Assembly: GCA_934364805.1 (NCBI GenBank)
Contig: CAKRMH010000027.1
Coordinates: 1 to 25,677 of the forward strand
Source of the DNA: an uncultured Lachnospiraceae bacterium
GTDB lineage: Bacteria; Bacillota; Clostridia; Lachnospirales; Lachnospiraceae
DNA length: 25,677 nt
Direction: 5' to 3'
The position numbers were made by a program, and so were the translations under genes. Below, in pieces: positions 1 through 7,475 of the stretch. The number at the start of each line of letters is the position of its first letter. Within the stretch, counting starts at the first letter, position 1. The notes below the pieces were generated by a model. That model was not told the DNA's origin. It saw only the letters and a program-made list of their open reading frames with translations, and did not search any database.

Positions 1-933
1 GTAGTAGCAATCAACGATTTAACAAGCCCTAAAATGTTAGCACACTTGTTAAAATATGATTCTTCTCAGGGTAAATATGAGCACGCTGATGAAGTATCTG
101 CAAGCGATGATTCTATCACAGTATGCGGTAAAGAAATCAAAATTTACGCTTTCCCAGATGCAAACAATTGCCCATGGGGTGAATTAAAAGTTGACGTTGT
201 ATTAGAGTGTTCTGGATTCTATACAAGCAAAGAGAAAGCTCAGGCTCACATCAATGCTGGAGCTCGTAAAGTTGTTATCTCTGCACCAGCAGGAAATGAC
301 TTACCTACAATCGTTTACAATACAAACCATGAGACATTAAAAGCTTCTGATACAATCATTTCAGCAGCTTCTTGTACAACAAACTGCTTAGCACCAATGG
401 CTGATGCATTAAACAAATATGCACCAATCCAGTCTGGTATCATGTCTACAATCCATGCTTACACAGGAGATCAGATGACTCTTGATGGACCACAGAGAAA
501 AGGTGATTTAAGAAGATCTCGTGCAGCAGCAGTTAACATCGTTCCAAACAGCACTGGAGCAGCTAAAGCAATCGGTTTAGTTATCCCAGAGTTAAACGGA
601 AAATTAATCGGATCTGCACAGCGTGTACCAGTACCAACAGGTTCTACAACAATCTTAACAGCAGTTGTTAAGAAAGCTGATTTAACAGCAGACGGAATCA
701 ACGCAGCTATGAAAGCAGCAGCTAACGAGTCATTCGGATACAATGAGGACTTAATCGTTTCTTCTGATATCGTTGGAATGAGATTCGGTTCTTTATTCGA
801 TTCTACTCAGACAATGGTTTCACATATCGCTGATGATCTGTACGAAGTTCAGGTTGTTTCTTGGTATGATAACGAGAACAGCTACACATCTCAGATGGTT
901 CGTACAATCAAATACTTCTCTGAATTAGCATAG
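1..933 (+). CDS. gap: Glyceraldehyde-3-phosphate dehydrogenase, 5'-truncated by window edge
   Basis: Glycolytic NAD-dependent GAPDH, which oxidises and phosphorylates glyceraldehyde 3-phosphate to 1,3-bisphosphoglycerate in the cytosol. The frame is open from base 1 (VVAINDL...), so 310 codons are visible. The family is usually about 335-340 residues, so roughly 30 N-terminal residues, including the Rossmann GFGRIGR motif, lie outside the window. Visible marks are the active-site segment SAASCTTNCLAP (catalytic Cys codon at 373-375), the His of STIHAYTGDQ (codon 454-456), and the C-terminal WYDNENSYTSQM. Codon use is strongly biased (ACA, CCA, GGA/GGT, GCA), as expected of a very highly expressed gene. 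It ends in TAG and is followed 19 nt later by an intrinsic terminator. Whether it is the glycolytic or a second paralog cannot be decided here, but the bias and the pgk neighbour favour the glycolytic one. Confidence 0.97.
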   Translation, partial: VVAINDLTSPKMLAHLLKYDSSQGKYEHADEVSASDDSITVCGKEIKIYAFPDANNCPWGELKVDVVLECSGFYTSKEKAQAHINAGARKVVISAPAGNDLPTIVYNTNHETLKASDTIISAASCTTNCLAPMADALNKYAPIQSGIMSTIHAYTGDQMTLDGPQRKGDLRRSRAAAVNIVPNSTGAAKAIGLVIPELNGKLIGSAQRVPVPTGSTTILTAVVKKADLTADGINAAMKAAANESFGYNEDLIVSSDIVGMRFGSLFDSTQTMVSHIADDLYEVQVVSWYDNENSYTSQMVRTIKYFSELA

Positions 934-950
934 TCATTTCAGACTCAACA

Positions 951-985
951 AGGGTCCGGTCTATCAATGGACCGGACCTTTTTTT
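951..985 (+). terminator. Intrinsic terminator after gap
   Basis: Perfect 9-bp GC-rich stem GGTCCGGTC (953-961) / GACCGGACC (970-978) with an 8-nt loop. An A-T and a G-T pair extend the base of the stem. A run of seven T follows. It lies between gap and pgk, so it should end or attenuate gap transcripts. Confidence 0.9.
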
Positions 986-1005
986 CACATAGGATTACCT
1001 ATGTG
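986..1005. repeat. Perfect inverted repeat between gap terminator and pgk
   Basis: CACATAGG-ATTA-CCTATGTG is a perfect 8-bp inverted repeat with a 4-nt centre. It begins directly after the T-run of the gap terminator and ends 15 nt before the pgk ribosome site. As DNA it could be an operator. As RNA it is a small stable hairpin that could protect or mark the 5' end of a processed pgk-tpiA mRNA. Its role is inferred; only the symmetry is observed. Confidence 0.6.
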
Positions 1006-1035
1006 CTTCTAAAAACAATAAGGGAGGACATATCT

Positions 1036-2244
1036 ATGTCATTAAACAAGAAATCTGTTGATGATATCAACGTAAAAGGCCTTCGCGTACTTTGCAGATG
1101 CGATTTTAACGTACCTTTAAAAGAAGGTAAAATTACAGACGAGAACCGCCTCGTTGCAGCTTTACCTACAATCAAAAAATTAGTTGCAGACGGTGGTAAA
1201 GTAATCCTTTGCTCACATCTTGGTAAACCAAAGGGAGAGCCAAAGCCGGAATTATCTTTAGCTCCAGTAGCAAAAAGATTATCTGAGTTATTAGGACAGG
1301 AAGTTAAATTCGCAGCTGATCCTGAAGTGGTTGGACCAAATGCAAAAGCAGCAGTTGCAGCTATGAAAGACGGAGACGTAATCTTACTTGAGAATACACG
1401 TTACAGAGCTGAAGAGACAAAGAATGGTGAAGCATTCTCTAAAGAATTAGCTTCTCTTTGCGATGTATTTGTAAACGATGCATTCGGAACAGCTCACAGA
1501 GCTCATTGCTCAAACGTAGGTGTTGCACAGTTAGTTGACACAGCAGTTGTTGGATACTTAATGCAGAAAGAGATCGACTTCCTTGGTAATGCAGTTGAGA
1601 ATCCGGTAAGACCTTTCGTAGCAATCCTTGGTGGCGCTAAGGTTGCTGACAAATTAAACGTTATCAACAACCTGATCGAGAAATGCGATACTCTGATCAT
1701 CGGTGGTGGTATGGCATTTACATTCGTAAAAGCACAGGGATACGAAATCGGTAAATCATTAGTTGATGATGAGAAACTTGATTACTGCAAAGAAATGATC
1801 GCAAAAGCAGAGAAGCTTGGAAAGAAACTGTTACTGCCAGTTGATGCTGTTTGTGTTAAGGAGTTCCCAAACCCAATCGACGCTAAAGTTGATACAATCG
1901 TTTGTGATATTGATGCAATTCCAGCTGATACAATGGGATGCGATGTCGGACCAAAATCTGCAGCACTTTTTGCTGATGCAGTAAAATCAGCTAAGACAGT
2001 TGTTTGGAACGGACCTATGGGTGTATTTGAGAACCCAACTCTTGCTGAGGGCACATTAAAAGTTGCTCAGGCTTTAGCTGATACAGATGCTACAACAATC
2101 ATCGGTGGTGGTGATTCCGCAGCAGCTGTTAACCAGATGGGATTCGGTGATAAGATGAGCCATATCTCTACAGGTGGTGGTGCTTCCCTTGAGTTCCTTG
2201 AAGGTAAAGAATTACCAGGTGTAGCAGCAGCTAACGATAAATAA
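1036..2244 (+). CDS. pgk: Phosphoglycerate kinase
   Basis: Transfers the acyl phosphate of 1,3-bisphosphoglycerate to ADP, giving 3-phosphoglycerate and ATP; cytosolic, directly after GAPDH in glycolysis. The 402-residue length fits the family (about 395-400). Seen are the N-terminal RCDFNVPL substrate-site motif, the GGAKVADK nucleotide-domain motif, WNGPMGVFE, and the C-terminal GGGDSAAAV and STGGGASLEFLEGK glycine-rich motifs. The start was chosen at ATG 1036 because AGGGAGG (1021-1027) sits 8 nt upstream. An in-frame ATG at 967 lies inside the gap terminator and would add residues foreign to the family. Codon bias matches gap. tpiA follows after 27 nt with no terminator between, so the two are probably one mRNA. 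No promoter is obvious between the gap terminator and this gene. Confidence 0.98.
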   Translation: MSLNKKSVDDINVKGLRVLCRCDFNVPLKEGKITDENRLVAALPTIKKLVADGGKVILCSHLGKPKGEPKPELSLAPVAKRLSELLGQEVKFAADPEVVGPNAKAAVAAMKDGDVILLENTRYRAEETKNGEAFSKELASLCDVFVNDAFGTAHRAHCSNVGVAQLVDTAVVGYLMQKEIDFLGNAVENPVRPFVAILGGAKVADKLNVINNLIEKCDTLIIGGGMAFTFVKAQGYEIGKSLVDDEKLDYCKEMIAKAEKLGKKLLLPVDAVCVKEFPNPIDAKVDTIVCDIDAIPADTMGCDVGPKSAALFADAVKSAKTVVWNGPMGVFENPTLAEGTLKVAQALADTDATTIIGGGDSAAAVNQMGFGDKMSHISTGGGASLEFLEGKELPGVAAANDK

Positions 2245-2271
2245 AATTTATAAGATTAAGAGGAAAAAATC

Positions 2272-3018
2272 ATGGCAAGAAGAAAAATTGTAGCCGGAAA
2301 CTGGAAAATGAACATGACTCCAAGTCAGGCTGTTAAATTAGTAGAAGAGTTAAAACCATTAGTTGCATCTGACAGTGTAGATGTTGTGTACTGTGTACCA
2401 GCAATCGACATCGTTCCTGTTGTAGAAGCATGCAAGGGCACAAACGTACAGGTTGGTGCAGAGAACATGTACTTCGAAGAGAAGGGTGCTTACACAGGTG
2501 AGATTTCTGCAGAGATGTTAGTTGACGCAGGAGTTAAATATGTTGTGATCGGACATTCTGAGAGACGTGACTACTTCAAAGAAGATGACGAGTTATTAAA
2601 CAAGAAAGTTAAGAAAGCTTTTGAAGCTGGTCTTACACCAATTCTTTGCTGTGGAGAATCTTTAGAGCAGAGAGAAATGGGCATTACTCTTGACTGGATC
2701 CGTATGCAGATCAAATCTGATCTTGCCGGTGTTACAGCTGAGCAGGTTGCTTCCATGGTTATCGCTTATGAGCCGATCTGGGCTATCGGAACTGGCAAAA
2801 CAGCTACATCTGATCAGGCAGAGGAAGTTTGTGGTGCAATCCGTGCATGCATCAAAGAAGTATATGATGAAGCTACAGCAGAAGCAGTACGTATCCAGTA
2901 CGGCGGATCTGTAAATGCAGGAAATGCAGCTGAGTTGTTTGCAAAACCTGACATCGACGGAGGATTAGTTGGTGGAGCTTCTCTGAAAGCTGATTTTGGA
3001 AAGATTGTTAACTACTAA
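2272..3018 (+). CDS. tpiA: Triosephosphate isomerase
   Basis: Interconverts dihydroxyacetone phosphate and glyceraldehyde 3-phosphate; cytosolic (beta/alpha)8 barrel, dimeric in the family. The 248 residues are the usual length. Catalytic residues are visible: Asn10 and Lys12 in AGNWKMN, His95 in IGHSERR, and Glu167 in AYEPIWAIGTGK. The phosphate-binding QYGGSVN and GGASL loops are near the C-terminus. A purine-rich ribosome site (AAGAGGA, about 2258-2264) precedes ATG 2272. It is the last gene before a strong terminator, and is co-directional and probably co-transcribed with pgk. Codon use is strongly biased, as in pgk. Confidence 0.98.
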   Translation: MARRKIVAGNWKMNMTPSQAVKLVEELKPLVASDSVDVVYCVPAIDIVPVVEACKGTNVQVGAENMYFEEKGAYTGEISAEMLVDAGVKYVVIGHSERRDYFKEDDELLNKKVKKAFEAGLTPILCCGESLEQREMGITLDWIRMQIKSDLAGVTAEQVASMVIAYEPIWAIGTGKTATSDQAEEVCGAIRACIKEVYDEATAEAVRIQYGGSVNAGNAAELFAKPDIDGGLVGGASLKADFGKIVNY

Positions 3019-3050
3019 TCGTGTTATCTGATTTTTAATATGCAGAATAT

Positions 3051-3091
3051 AAAAAGGAGGGGTGTGCGTATCGCATACTTCTCCTTTTTTT
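3051..3091 (+). terminator. Intrinsic terminator after tpiA
   Basis: A long imperfect stem pairs AAAAAGGAG..GTGTGCG (3051-3068) with CGCATAC..CTCCTTTTT (3072-3090). It contains a small internal mismatch and one G-U pair, has a 3-nt TAT loop, and ends in a T-run. It closes the pgk-tpiA unit. Confidence 0.88.
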
Positions 3092-3105
3092 ATCAAAAGG
3101 ATATA

Positions 3106-3134
3106 TTGCCATTTTGTAGTAAATAATGTATGAT
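3106..3134 (+). promoter_or_regulatory. Sigma-A promoter for gpmI
   Basis: TTGCCA (3106-3111), a 17-bp spacer, and TATGAT (3129-3134) form a good vegetative promoter. It sits just after the tpiA terminator and about 70 nt before the gpmI start. This makes gpmI a separate transcription unit from pgk-tpiA. Confidence 0.7.
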
Positions 3135-3204
3135 TAGGTAGGCAAAATGGAATGATAGATTCCGGATAGCAAAAGAATATAAGAATAGAAGAGAGGAATT
3201 TGGA

Positions 3205-4749
3205 ATGAGCAAAAAACCTGTAGTATTAATGGTTCTCGATGGTTATGGATTAAGCGATAAGACAGAAGGTAATGCAATCGCTTTAGCCAATACCCCGGTT
3301 ATGGATAAATTAATGAAAGAATGTCCATTTGTTCAGGGAGCTGCATCTGGTCTTGCAGTTGGTCTTCCAGACGGACAGATGGGTAACTCTGAGGTAGGAC
3401 ATATGAATATCGGCGCAGGCCGTATTATTTATCAGGATCTTACCAGAATTACAAAAGCAATCAACGATGGAGATTTCTTTAAGAATGAGGTGCTTCTTCA
3501 GGCGATGGACAATTGCAAGAAGAATGATTCAGCTCTTCATTTATGGGGACTTCTTTCAGATGGTGGTGTACACAGCCATATTGAACATCTCTATGGACTT
3601 CTTGAGATGGCAAAGAAGAATGGTCTTCAGAACGTATATGTACATGCTTTCTTAGATGGTCGTGATACTCCTCCAGCTTCTGGAAAGAGTTATATCGAGC
3701 AGTTACAGAATAAGATGGATGAGATCGGCGTAGGTAAGATCGCTTCTTTATCCGGACGTTATTATGCAATGGATCGTGATAACAACTGGGATCGTGTTGA
3801 GAAAGCTTACGATGCATTGACTGCAGGAGAGGGTGTACAGGCTGAGAATGCTGTGAAAGCAATGGAAGATTCTTATGCGAAGGACGTTACAGACGAGTTT
3901 GTTCTTCCGACAGTAATCACAGAGAATGGTGCTCCGGTTGCTACCGTAAAAGCAAATGATTCCGTCATCTTCTTTAACTTCCGCCCGGATCGTGCACGTG
4001 AGATGACAAGAGCATTCTGTGACGATAAATTTACAGGATTCGAGAGAAAAACAGGATTCCTTCCACTTACTTTTGTATGTTTCAAAGATTATGATGAAAC
4101 AATTCCAAATAAGCTTGTTGCATTCCAGAAAGAGGATATCAAGAATACATTTGGTGAATACATTGCAAAATGTGGCAAGAAACAGCTTCGTCTTGCTGAA
4201 ACAGAGAAATATGCACATGTTACATTTTTCTTTAATGGTGGAGTTGAGGAGCCGAATGTGGATGAGGCCCGTTTACTTGTAAACTCTCCAAAAGATGTTG
4301 CAACTTATGATCTGAAGCCGGAAATGAGTGCTCCAGAAGTTGGAATGGATTTAGTAGAGGCAATCAAATCTGACAAATATGATGTGATCGTAATCAACTT
4401 TGCAAACCCGGATATGGTTGGCCATACCGGTGTAATCCCTGCAGCTGTAAAAGCAGTTGAACGTGTGGACAGCCTTGTAGGTGATGCTGTGAATGCCGTA
4501 AAAGAAGTGGGCGGTGTATTGTTCATCTGTGCAGATCATGGTAATGCAGAGAAGATGATTGATTATGAAACAGGAAAACCTCATACTGCTCACACAACCA
4601 ATCCGGTTCCGTTTATCCTTGTAAATGCAGATGCTTCCATGAAGCTTCGTGAGGGTGGATGTCTTGCAGATATCGCTCCTACACTGCTTGAGCTTATGGG
4701 ATTAGAGCAGCCAGCAGAAATGACAGGTAAATCTCTGATCGTAAAATAA
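3205..4749 (+). CDS. gpmI: 2,3-bisphosphoglycerate-independent phosphoglycerate mutase
   Basis: Mn-dependent mutase converting 3-phosphoglycerate to 2-phosphoglycerate, in the alkaline phosphatase superfamily. The 514 residues match the usual 510-515. The first metal site Asp12 is in VLDGYG, and the phosphorylated Ser62 is in MGNSEVGH. Further metal ligands are Asp444 and His445 in CADHGNAEKM and a His in HTAHTTNPVPF (residues 460-463). The substrate-binding DGRDTPP and NFRPDRAREM motifs are also present. GAGAGGA (3191-3197) lies 7 nt before the ATG. It has its own promoter and a strong terminator at each end. Codon use is biased but less extreme than gap/pgk. Confidence 0.98.
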   Translation: MSKKPVVLMVLDGYGLSDKTEGNAIALANTPVMDKLMKECPFVQGAASGLAVGLPDGQMGNSEVGHMNIGAGRIIYQDLTRITKAINDGDFFKNEVLLQAMDNCKKNDSALHLWGLLSDGGVHSHIEHLYGLLEMAKKNGLQNVYVHAFLDGRDTPPASGKSYIEQLQNKMDEIGVGKIASLSGRYYAMDRDNNWDRVEKAYDALTAGEGVQAENAVKAMEDSYAKDVTDEFVLPTVITENGAPVATVKANDSVIFFNFRPDRAREMTRAFCDDKFTGFERKTGFLPLTFVCFKDYDETIPNKLVAFQKEDIKNTFGEYIAKCGKKQLRLAETEKYAHVTFFFNGGVEEPNVDEARLLVNSPKDVATYDLKPEMSAPEVGMDLVEAIKSDKYDVIVINFANPDMVGHTGVIPAAVKAVERVDSLVGDAVNAVKEVGGVLFICADHGNAEKMIDYETGKPHTAHTTNPVPFILVNADASMKLREGGCLADIAPTLLELMGLEQPAEMTGKSLIVK

Positions 4750-4777
4750 GATACGTTATCAGATTATGAAAATAAAC

Positions 4778-4828
4778 AAAACAGACTTTGAAGTTAAAAA
4801 AAACAGAGGCTTCAAAGTCTGTTTTTTG
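4778..4828 (+). terminator. Intrinsic terminator after gpmI
   Basis: The stem ACAGACTTTGAAG (4781-4793) pairs perfectly with CTTCAAAGTCTGT (4810-4822). It is extended by A-T pairs, has a 16-nt A-rich loop, and runs into TTTTTT. The gene-free stretch from 4750 to 5060 holds this terminator, then about 145 nt of AT-rich sequence with no gene or recognisable purine riboswitch, then the purC promoter. Confidence 0.9.
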
Positions 4829-4975
4829 TTCCGGATAAGATTTTAGGGCGTTGTGATTAGCAGTGATAAAGCGGACTATAAGAATAACTAATAAAAGAGA
4901 AAAAGTATACAAAAATACTTATAAAACGCTCTGGATTTTCTAACATGCACAGGGGCTTCAAATCTACCAAACACA

Positions 4976-5005
4976 TTGACTTTGCAAAACGCGCTGTATT
5001 ATAAT
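4976..5005 (+). promoter_or_regulatory. Sigma-A promoter for purC-purF-purB
   Basis: TTGACT (4976-4981), an 18-bp spacer and a perfect TATAAT (5000-5005) lie about 55 nt upstream of the purC ATG. It is the only good promoter seen before the purine cluster, which has no internal terminator until after purB. The leader is too short to hold a purine riboswitch, so control is likelier at the DNA level. Confidence 0.72.
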
Positions 5006-5060
5006 TTGCTTGGATAATTAAACTATGCCAAACAAAGAAAGCATAAGATGGAGGACAAAG

Positions 5061-5942
5061 ATGAGTATTCAGGAATTTAAACCATTTAAAGAGGGTAAAG
5101 TCAGAGAAGTATATGAGAATGGAGACAGTTTGATCATTGTTGCAACAGATCGTATTTCTGCATTCGACAACATCTTAAAGAACAAGATTACTGACAAGGG
5201 TGCAATTCTTACACAGATGTCTAGATTCTGGTTTGATTTTACAAAGGATGTAGTGCCAAACCACATGCTTTCTGTTGATGTAAAAGATATGCCTGAATTT
5301 TTCCAGCAGGAAAGATTCGACGGAAACAGTATGATGTGCAAGAAGCTTGAGATGCTTCCAATCGAGTGCATTGTGCGCGGATATATTACTGGAAGCGGCT
5401 GGGCAAGCTATAAAGAGAACGGAACCGTATGTGGCATCAAACTTCCAGAAGGACTGGTTGAGTCAGATAAGCTTCCTGAACCGATCTACACACCAAGTAC
5501 AAAGGCTGATCTTGGAGATCATGATGAAAATATTTCATTTGAGCAGAGTATTGAGGTGCTCGAGAAAATCTATCCTGGAAAAGGAAAAGATTATGCAACA
5601 CAGATCAAGGATTGTACGATTGCTCTTTACAAGAAATGTGCAGAGTATGCATTGAGCAAAGGAATTATTATTGCAGATACCAAATTTGAGTTCGGTCTGG
5701 ATGAGAATGGCAAGGTTGTTCTGGGCGATGAGATGCTTACACCGGACAGCTCAAGATTCTGGCCATTAGAAGGATACAAACCGGGTCAGGGACAGCCTTC
5801 TTTTGATAAACAGTATGTAAGAGACTGGCTGAAAGCAAATCCAGACAATGATTTCTTACTTCCAGATGAAATCGTAGAGAAAACAGTTGATAAATATAAA
5901 GAAGCATATCAGCTTTTAACAGGTACTCCTTTTACCAGATAA
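5061..5942 (+). CDS. purC: Phosphoribosylaminoimidazole-succinocarboxamide synthase (SAICAR synthetase)
   Basis: ATP-dependent ligase joining aspartate to CAIR to give SAICAR in de novo purine synthesis. Visible are the ATP-site KEGKVREVY and TDRISAFD near the N-terminus, PIECIVRGYITGSGWASY (about residues 100-117), and GDEMLTPDSSRFW (222-234). At 293 residues it is the longer form of the family, like yeast Ade1, rather than the roughly 235-residue type of Bacillus and E. coli. The start is ATG 5061, because GGAGGAC (5050-5056) is well spaced; the in-frame ATG at 5025 lacks a ribosome site. It is the first gene of the purC-purF-purB unit, with purF 23 nt downstream. Confidence 0.97.
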   Translation: MSIQEFKPFKEGKVREVYENGDSLIIVATDRISAFDNILKNKITDKGAILTQMSRFWFDFTKDVVPNHMLSVDVKDMPEFFQQERFDGNSMMCKKLEMLPIECIVRGYITGSGWASYKENGTVCGIKLPEGLVESDKLPEPIYTPSTKADLGDHDENISFEQSIEVLEKIYPGKGKDYATQIKDCTIALYKKCAEYALSKGIIIADTKFEFGLDENGKVVLGDEMLTPDSSRFWPLEGYKPGQGQPSFDKQYVRDWLKANPDNDFLLPDEIVEKTVDKYKEAYQLLTGTPFTR

Positions 5943-5965
5943 AAAAGACAGGGAGCAGACAAGGG

Positions 5966-7450
5966 ATGAACGATATGAATTTAGAAAAGTCCTCCCCATG
6001 GGATGGACTTCATGAGGAATGCGGCGTATTCGGAATGTATGATTTCGATGGAAATGACGTAGCATCTACCATATATTATGGTTTATTTGCACTACAGCAC
6101 AGAGGACAGGAAAGCTGTGGTATTGCAGTCAGTGAAACAAGCGGACCAAAGGGAAAGATCACAACTTATAAAGGAATGGGTCTTGTAAATGAGGTCTTTA
6201 CACCAGATACTTTAGAGACATTAAAAGGAAATCTCGGAGTTGGTCATGTGCGTTATTCGACAGCTGGTGCATCTACCAGGGAAAATGCGCAGCCGCTTGT
6301 GCTGAATTATGTAAAGGGAACACTTGCCCTTGCACATAACGGTAATCTGATTAATGCAAATGAATTAAGAAGAGACTTAGAGTATACAGGTGCAATTTTC
6401 CAGACAACGATTGATTCAGAGGTCATTGCATATCACATTGCAAGAGAACGTCTGAATTCGCATTCGGCAGAAGAAGCAGTAAGACGTGCATGTCAGAAAC
6501 TGAAAGGTGCTTATGCACTGGTTGTTGCAAGTCCGAGAAAACTGATCGGAGCCAGAGATCCGTTTGGATTTAAGCCTCTTTGCATCGGAAAACGTGATAA
6601 CGCTTACATTATCACATCAGAAACATGTGCACTGGATACGATCGGTGCAGAGTTTGTACGTGATGTCAGACCAGGGGAAGTTGTTACAATTACCAAAGAC
6701 GGAGGAATCGAATCCGACACTTCCATGTGCCTTCCGGAAGAAAAAGAAGCAAGATGTGTTTTTGAATACATTTATTTTGCAAGACCGGACAGCCATATTG
6801 ATGGACTGAGCGTATATGCAAGCCGAATCAAAGCAGGAAGATTCCTGGCACAGGACAGTCCGGTGGAAGCAGATCTGGTTACCGGTGTGCCGGAATCCGG
6901 TAATGCAGCAGCACTTGGATATTCCATGGAATCCGGAATCCCGTATGGAACCGCTTTTGTTAAGAATGGTTATGTGGGAAGAACCTTTATCAAACCAAAA
7001 CAGAGCAGCCGTGAATCCAGTGTCCAGGTAAAATTGAACGTGTTGAAAGAGGCCGTTGCTGGAAAACGCGTGATCATGATCGATGATTCCATCGTGCGCG
7101 GTACAACATCAGACCGTATTGTCCGGATGTTAAGAGATGCCGGGGCAACAGAAGTTCATGTACGTATCAGTTCACCGCCATTTTTATGGCCTTGCTATTT
7201 CGGAACTGATATTCCGGAAAGAGAGCAGCTGATCGCATATAACAGATCGATCGACGAGATCTGTGAGATCATTGGAGCAGATTCACTTGGATATCTGGAT
7301 ATTAACCGTCTGTCCCAGATGGTTGACGGACGCCCGATCTGCAAAGGATGCTTTAACGGGGTATATCCGATGGAGCCACCAAAAGAGGACATCCGTGGAG
7401 AATATTTTGACAAAGAGATCAATCTTTCCAGAAAATTAGAGCGCATGTAA
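5966..7450 (+). CDS. purF: Amidophosphoribosyltransferase (glutamine PRPP amidotransferase)
   Basis: Commits PRPP to purine synthesis by replacing pyrophosphate with ammonia from glutamine, giving phosphoribosylamine. The N-terminal Ntn glutaminase domain begins at Cys19 in HEECGVFG, so an 18-residue propeptide must be removed to expose the nucleophile. The C-terminal phosphoribosyltransferase domain carries the PRPP motif VIMIDDSIVRGTTS (about 369-382). Cys264, Cys410, Cys459 and Cys462 (CKGC) match the four [4Fe-4S] ligands known in the B. subtilis enzyme, so this is the oxygen-sensitive Fe-S class, which suits an anaerobe. GGGAG (5951-5955) lies 10 nt before the chosen ATG; ATG 5975 is an alternative. 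purB follows 25 nt downstream. Confidence 0.98.
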   Translation: MNDMNLEKSSPWDGLHEECGVFGMYDFDGNDVASTIYYGLFALQHRGQESCGIAVSETSGPKGKITTYKGMGLVNEVFTPDTLETLKGNLGVGHVRYSTAGASTRENAQPLVLNYVKGTLALAHNGNLINANELRRDLEYTGAIFQTTIDSEVIAYHIARERLNSHSAEEAVRRACQKLKGAYALVVASPRKLIGARDPFGFKPLCIGKRDNAYIITSETCALDTIGAEFVRDVRPGEVVTITKDGGIESDTSMCLPEEKEARCVFEYIYFARPDSHIDGLSVYASRIKAGRFLAQDSPVEADLVTGVPESGNAAALGYSMESGIPYGTAFVKNGYVGRTFIKPKQSSRESSVQVKLNVLKEAVAGKRVIMIDDSIVRGTTSDRIVRMLRDAGATEVHVRISSPPFLWPCYFGTDIPEREQLIAYNRSIDEICEIIGADSLGYLDINRLSQMVDGRPICKGCFNGVYPMEPPKEDIRGEYFDKEINLSRKLERM

Positions 7451-7475
7451 AAGAGGATTAAGAGGAGAATATTTT

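Noticed and set aside
967..1035. Upstream in-frame ATG extending pgk by 23 residues
   Set aside because: It begins in the gap terminator loop, has no ribosome site, and adds residues foreign to the family.
3479..4218. Overlapping minus-strand frames inside gpmI
   Set aside because: They oppose a clear, full-length phosphoglycerate mutase with conserved residues; shadows of its codon bias.
4829..4975. Possible purine riboswitch before purC
   Set aside because: No purine aptamer core was seen, and the best promoter lies downstream of this stretch, so it would not be in the leader.
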